From positions 1 through 7,751 of the forward strand of contig MVQW01000169.1 of the NCBI GenBank assembly GCA_002067265.1: DNA of 7,751 bases. The letters are read 5' to 3'. Below the pieces are notes generated by a model, which saw nothing but the letters and a program-made list of their open reading frames with translations, was not told the origin of the DNA and did not search any database. The position numbers and the translations under genes were made by a program. This DNA is from Methanomethylovorans sp. PtaU1.Bin073. Lineage in GTDB: Archaea; Halobacteriota; Methanosarcinia; Methanosarcinales; Methanosarcinaceae. The stretch's first letter is position 1. Every line of letters starts with the position of its first letter. Positions 5,693 to 7,751 of the stretch are shown here, piece after piece.

Positions 5693-5995
5693 TTCTTTTG
5701 GTTCGGGAGAGGAGTTTCATTTTTCAAGTGACTATATAACCAAAGTTAAATTTTATTTGAGATTACTAGCATTATTCCACAATAAAAATTATACGACAAA
5801 TTCTCTTCATCTGCTATAATAGTATCCTAATAGCAAGTCGACATCAACACTCTTATATATGATCAGCCCCACTTAAGGTTGCTTTAAGATATAAACTGTG
5901 TAGATAAACGTATTGGCATTAAATAGTGTTACTTTTCTGTAGATGCTGTTTTTCCGTTATGTTTTCATTATAGTTGGGTTTCTTAAGCTAATATA
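5693..5995 (+). other. Non-coding region upstream of the TRAM gene
   Basis: About 300 bases without a recognisable gene between the divergent dehydrogenase promoter and the TRAM gene. Two TATA-like boxes face the TRAM gene: TTATATATG at 5853-5861 and GATATAAA at 5888-5895. Starts 25 bases downstream of these would give leaders of about 125 or 90 bases. Long leaders occur on cold-responsive genes, including the DEAD-box gene of Methanococcoides burtonii, so a structured leader is possible, but I could not identify a known motif. Confidence 0.4.
5888..5895 (+). promoter_or_regulatory. Candidate TATA box of the TRAM gene
   Basis: GATATAAA, preceded by GCTTTAA. It would put the transcript start near 5917, about 90 bases before the TTG start. 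TTATATATG at 5853-5861 is an equally good sequence match further upstream, so which one is used is open. Confidence 0.3.
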
Positions 5996-6009
5996 AGGAC
6001 GTGAATTAT

Positions 6010-6213
6010 TTGTTCGGAAATGAACCAACTGCCCCAGTGGATGCTGGAAAAGAATATGAAGTAAAGATCGAAGACCTCGCAAGAGAGGGAGATGGCATTG
6101 CCAGAGTAAGTGGCTTTGTAATATTTGTGCCAGGTACTTCCGTTGGCGATGAAGTGACCATAAAGGTCACAAAGGTAATGCGCAAGTTCGCATTCGCTGA
6201 AGTATCCAACTAA
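6010..6213 (+). CDS. TRAM-domain RNA-binding protein
   Basis: A 67-residue protein consisting of a single TRAM domain, a small beta-barrel that binds tRNA and other RNA. Methanogens carry several such stand-alone proteins; in Methanococcoides burtonii some are abundant in the cold and are thought to act as RNA chaperones, comparable to bacterial cold-shock proteins. Visible signatures: [18 protein letters not shown] (16-33), containing the conserved GDGIA turn; then [15 protein letters not shown] (35-49); and [11 protein letters not shown] (55-65). An in-frame GTG at 6001 would add three residues, but that GTG lies inside AGGACGTGA (5996-6004), an 8-of-9 match to the archaeal Shine-Dalgarno AGGAGGTGA. 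The TTG at 6010 follows it after 5 bases, and the resulting MF N-terminus fits my recollection of related proteins. A hairpin follows the gene, then the DEAD-box helicase on the same strand, a sensible RNA-remodelling partner. Confidence 0.92.
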   Translation: MFGNEPTAPVDAGKEYEVKIEDLAREGDGIARVSGFVIFVPGTSVGDEVTIKVTKVMRKFAFAEVSN

Positions 6214-6225
6214 ATTAGATTTTTT

Positions 6226-6253
6226 GGTGGGACAGGTGGGACAGCTACCTGTC
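6226..6253 (+). terminator. Hairpin and T-rich tail between TRAM and helicase genes
   Basis: GACAGGT (6231-6237) pairs with ACCTGTC (6247-6253), a 7-bp stem with a 9-base loop, followed by CAACCTTCTTATTATTATTTT. Six T also precede it (6220-6225). The left arm lies in a perfect tandem duplication of GGTGGGACA (6226-6234 and 6235-6243), which allows alternative pairing. It may end the TRAM transcript fully or partly, letting some reading continue into the helicase gene. Confidence 0.55.
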
Positions 6254-6279
6254 AACCTTCTTATTATTATTTTGACTCA

Positions 6280-6288
6280 TTTAATATG
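6280..6288 (+). promoter_or_regulatory. Weak TATA-like box upstream of the helicase gene
   Basis: TTTAATATG (6280-6288) would start transcription near 6310, almost at the ribosome site AGGA (6308-6311). The match is only moderate. Read-through from the TRAM gene 106 bases upstream is the alternative way to express the helicase. Confidence 0.25.
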
Positions 6289-6319
6289 AAATTGTGTTTC
6301 AACACACAGGAACTTTACT

Positions 6320-7444
6320 ATGGAAAAAATTACATTTAATGACTTGCATTTATCTACAGATATCAAAAAAGCAATAGAATATATGGGTTTTTCCTACCCT
6401 ACTCCTATACAGGCACAATCCATTCCTCATATCCTTGAAGGAAAGGATTTGATCGGTCAGGCAGAAACAGGTACCGGCAAAACAGCAGCTTTCGGAATAC
6501 CTGCCTTGGAAATGGTGGATCTTACGCAAAAGAAGGTACAAATACTCATCCTATGTCCTACAAGGGAACTTGCAAATCAGGTTTCTGAAGAAATGAACAA
6601 GCTTTCAAGATACAGAGATACTAAGATTCATGCTATTTTCGGAGGACAGTCTATCGAAAGACAAATGAAAGCGCTAAAAAAAGGCGTGCACATAGTCGTT
6701 GGTACCCCGGGAAGAATAATGGATCATCTTGAGCGCAATACATTGAAGCTTGATAACTTAAAAATGATTGTGCTGGATGAAGCTGATAAGATGTTAGATA
6801 TGGGATTCAGAGAAGACATCGAAATAATCCTTGAAAAAGCTAATGATAAAAGGCAAACGATTTTCTTTTCCGCAACTATGCCTAAACCCATCATTAAACT
6901 AACAGCCAAATATCAGCGGGAACCACTGTTGATAAAAACTCAGCAGAATAATGTTAATGTTTCTCAGATAGAACAGTTTTATCTTGAAACCAAAGGCAGA
7001 CCAAAGCACGATATATTATGTCGCGTAATGGATGCATATGAAATGAAATCCTCCTTGGTATTTTGCAACACTAAAAGAGGTGTTGACGAACTGGTAGTCA
7101 CCCTTAGAAGAAAAGGCTATCTTGTCGATGGATTGCACGGGGACATGAGACAAAAGCATAGGGATGAAGTAATGTCCAGCTTCAAGAACGGAGAGATAGC
7201 AACTCTTGTAGCTACAGATGTGGCTTCCAGAGGAATAGATGTGAAGAACATCGAGGCTGTTTTCAATTATGACATCCCTCAGGATACTGAATCCTACATT
7301 CATCGTATAGGCAGGACTGGAAGAGCTGGAAAAGAGGGACGCGCTTTTACTTTTGCTGCTGGCAGGGAAATGTACAGGATCAAAAATATACAAAAACATA
7401 CCAAAACTGTGATCCGTTGCAAAGAACTGTCTTCTGTCGCATAA
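6320..7444 (+). CDS. deaD: DEAD-box ATP-dependent RNA helicase, core-only
   Basis: A 374-residue ATP-dependent RNA helicase (superfamily 2) that unwinds short RNA duplexes in ribosome assembly, RNA decay and cold adaptation. All core motifs are present in order: Q motif with Phe24 and TPIQ (28-31), motif I AETGTGKT (48-55), Ia PTRELA (80-85), GG (108-109), Ib TPGR (129-132), motif II DEAD (153-156), motif III SAT (184-186), LVFCNT (246-251) as motif IV, TLVATDVASRGID (295-307) as motif V, and HRIGRTGRAG (328-337) as motif VI. The protein ends shortly after the second RecA-like domain (IQKHTK near 357-362), so it lacks the basic C-terminal extension that DeaD proteins often carry; its length resembles the minimal Methanocaldococcus jannaschii enzyme (about 367). 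The ATG at 6320 is preceded by AGGA with 8 bases between. It lies 106 bases after the TRAM gene on the same strand. A strong hairpin with T-rich tail follows. Confidence 0.96.
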   Translation: MEKITFNDLHLSTDIKKAIEYMGFSYPTPIQAQSIPHILEGKDLIGQAETGTGKTAAFGIPALEMVDLTQKKVQILILCPTRELANQVSEEMNKLSRYRDTKIHAIFGGQSIERQMKALKKGVHIVVGTPGRIMDHLERNTLKLDNLKMIVLDEADKMLDMGFREDIEIILEKANDKRQTIFFSATMPKPIIKLTAKYQREPLLIKTQQNNVNVSQIEQFYLETKGRPKHDILCRVMDAYEMKSSLVFCNTKRGVDELVVTLRRKGYLVDGLHGDMRQKHRDEVMSSFKNGEIATLVATDVASRGIDVKNIEAVFNYDIPQDTESYIHRIGRTGRAGKEGRAFTFAAGREMYRIKNIQKHTKTVIRCKELSSVA

Positions 7445-7467
7445 GCATTTAAGAAGATCAGTAACGA

Positions 7468-7530
7468 AATATCCCTTGAAAATAAAGATCAGGGGATATT
7501 ATATATTATTTTTGTTTTAATATTTTTAAG
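7468..7530 (+). terminator. Terminator of the helicase gene
   Basis: AATATCCC (7468-7475) and GGGATATT (7493-7500) form an 8-bp stem with a 17-base loop, followed by a long AT-rich tail with runs TTTTTGTTTT and TTTTT up to 7528. The site sits between convergent genes and could also limit transcription from the minus-strand gene ending at 7544. Confidence 0.65.
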
Positions 7531-7543
7531 TGCATAAGATTCT

Positions 7544-7751
7544 TTATATTAATCTTTCCACTAAAGCCATAATGATCTCAAGTGCTATAAGCACTATTAC
7601 TATCCATTCCAGGAAGTTTGAGTGCTGAATGCGTACCTCTTCAGAGAGCATGGAATAATTGTCCCTAATAAGTTCTATCTTATGACTAACGCTTTCACTC
7701 CATTGGCCGCTTCGCAGCATTTTTAATACTGATGCATAAACTCTAGCATAA
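7544..7751 (-). CDS. RMD1/YagE (DUF155) family protein, C-terminal part
   Basis: The window edge cuts this gene; 68 codons of its 3' end are visible, stopping with TAA at 7546-7544. The fragment has a charged helical part (about 18-45 of the fragment) with MLSEEVRIQHSNFLEWI, leading into one hydrophobic segment, IVIVLIALEIIMALV (50-64), and a very short tail. A coiled linker, a short conserved H-S-x-x-L-E-W box and a single C-terminal membrane anchor are what the RMD1/YagE (DUF155) family shows, known from yeast Rmd1 and human RMND1. Function in archaea is not known. With only the end visible, another tail-anchored family cannot be excluded. It converges with the helicase gene. Confidence 0.6.
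   Translation of the reverse strand, partial: YARVYASVLKMLRSGQWSESVSHKIELIRDNYSMLSEEVRIQHSNFLEWIVIVLIALEIIMALVERLI

Noticed and set aside
5983..6255. 90-codon minus-strand frame opposite the TRAM gene
   Set aside because: Antisense shadow of a clear TRAM domain; no ribosome site or domain of its own.

Overview
The window looks like chromosomal DNA of a methanogenic archaeon of the Methanosarcinales, most like the methylotrophic, salt- and cold-tolerant genera (Methanolobus, Methanococcoides and relatives). The reasons are: a one-domain TRAM protein next to a DEAD-box RNA helicase, a pair best known from cold-adapted Methanococcoides; a PAS module of the kind abundant in this order; archaeal-type AT-rich TATA boxes; long AT-rich spacers; and moderate-GC genes. 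The assignment is inference from gene content, not from a marker gene.

Layout. Bases 1-588 hold no intact gene, but one plus-strand frame reads as a decayed P-loop (nucleoside-monophosphate-kinase-like) protein with several stops. A Na+/proline symporter (putP, 589-2079, +) follows, ending in a T-rich terminator. The next ~510 bp contain no convincing gene but carry a striking 68-bp-period tandem repeat with dyad symmetry. A bacterial-type homospermidine synthase (2591-4039, -) comes next. Its start codon overlaps, by ATGA, the stop of an otherwise easily missed 51-codon ORF (4036-4191, -). Diverging from this is a short, probably truncated PAS protein (4331-4723, +). A bidirectional hairpin separates it from a convergent short-chain dehydrogenase (4888-5646, -), which has a strong GGAGGAG ribosome site and a good TATA box. 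A ~300-bp non-coding region then leads into the TRAM protein (6010-6213, +), a hairpin, and a core-only DEAD-box helicase (6320-7444, +). At the right edge is the 3' end of a membrane-anchored protein of the RMD1/YagE (DUF155) type (7544-7751, -, partial).

How the genes fit together. PutP (import of a compatible solute) and homospermidine synthase (polyamine synthesis) both suit a cell coping with osmotic or thermal stress. TRAM and DEAD-box proteins both bind or remodel RNA, and their adjacency suggests joint RNA chaperone work, especially in the cold. The genes are mostly monocistronic and in mixed orientations, so this is a loose housekeeping and stress-adaptation neighbourhood rather than one operon. 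I found no CRISPR array, tRNA, rRNA or intact mobile element. The least explained items are the tandem repeat, the small ORF coupled to homospermidine synthase, and the decayed P-loop frame.
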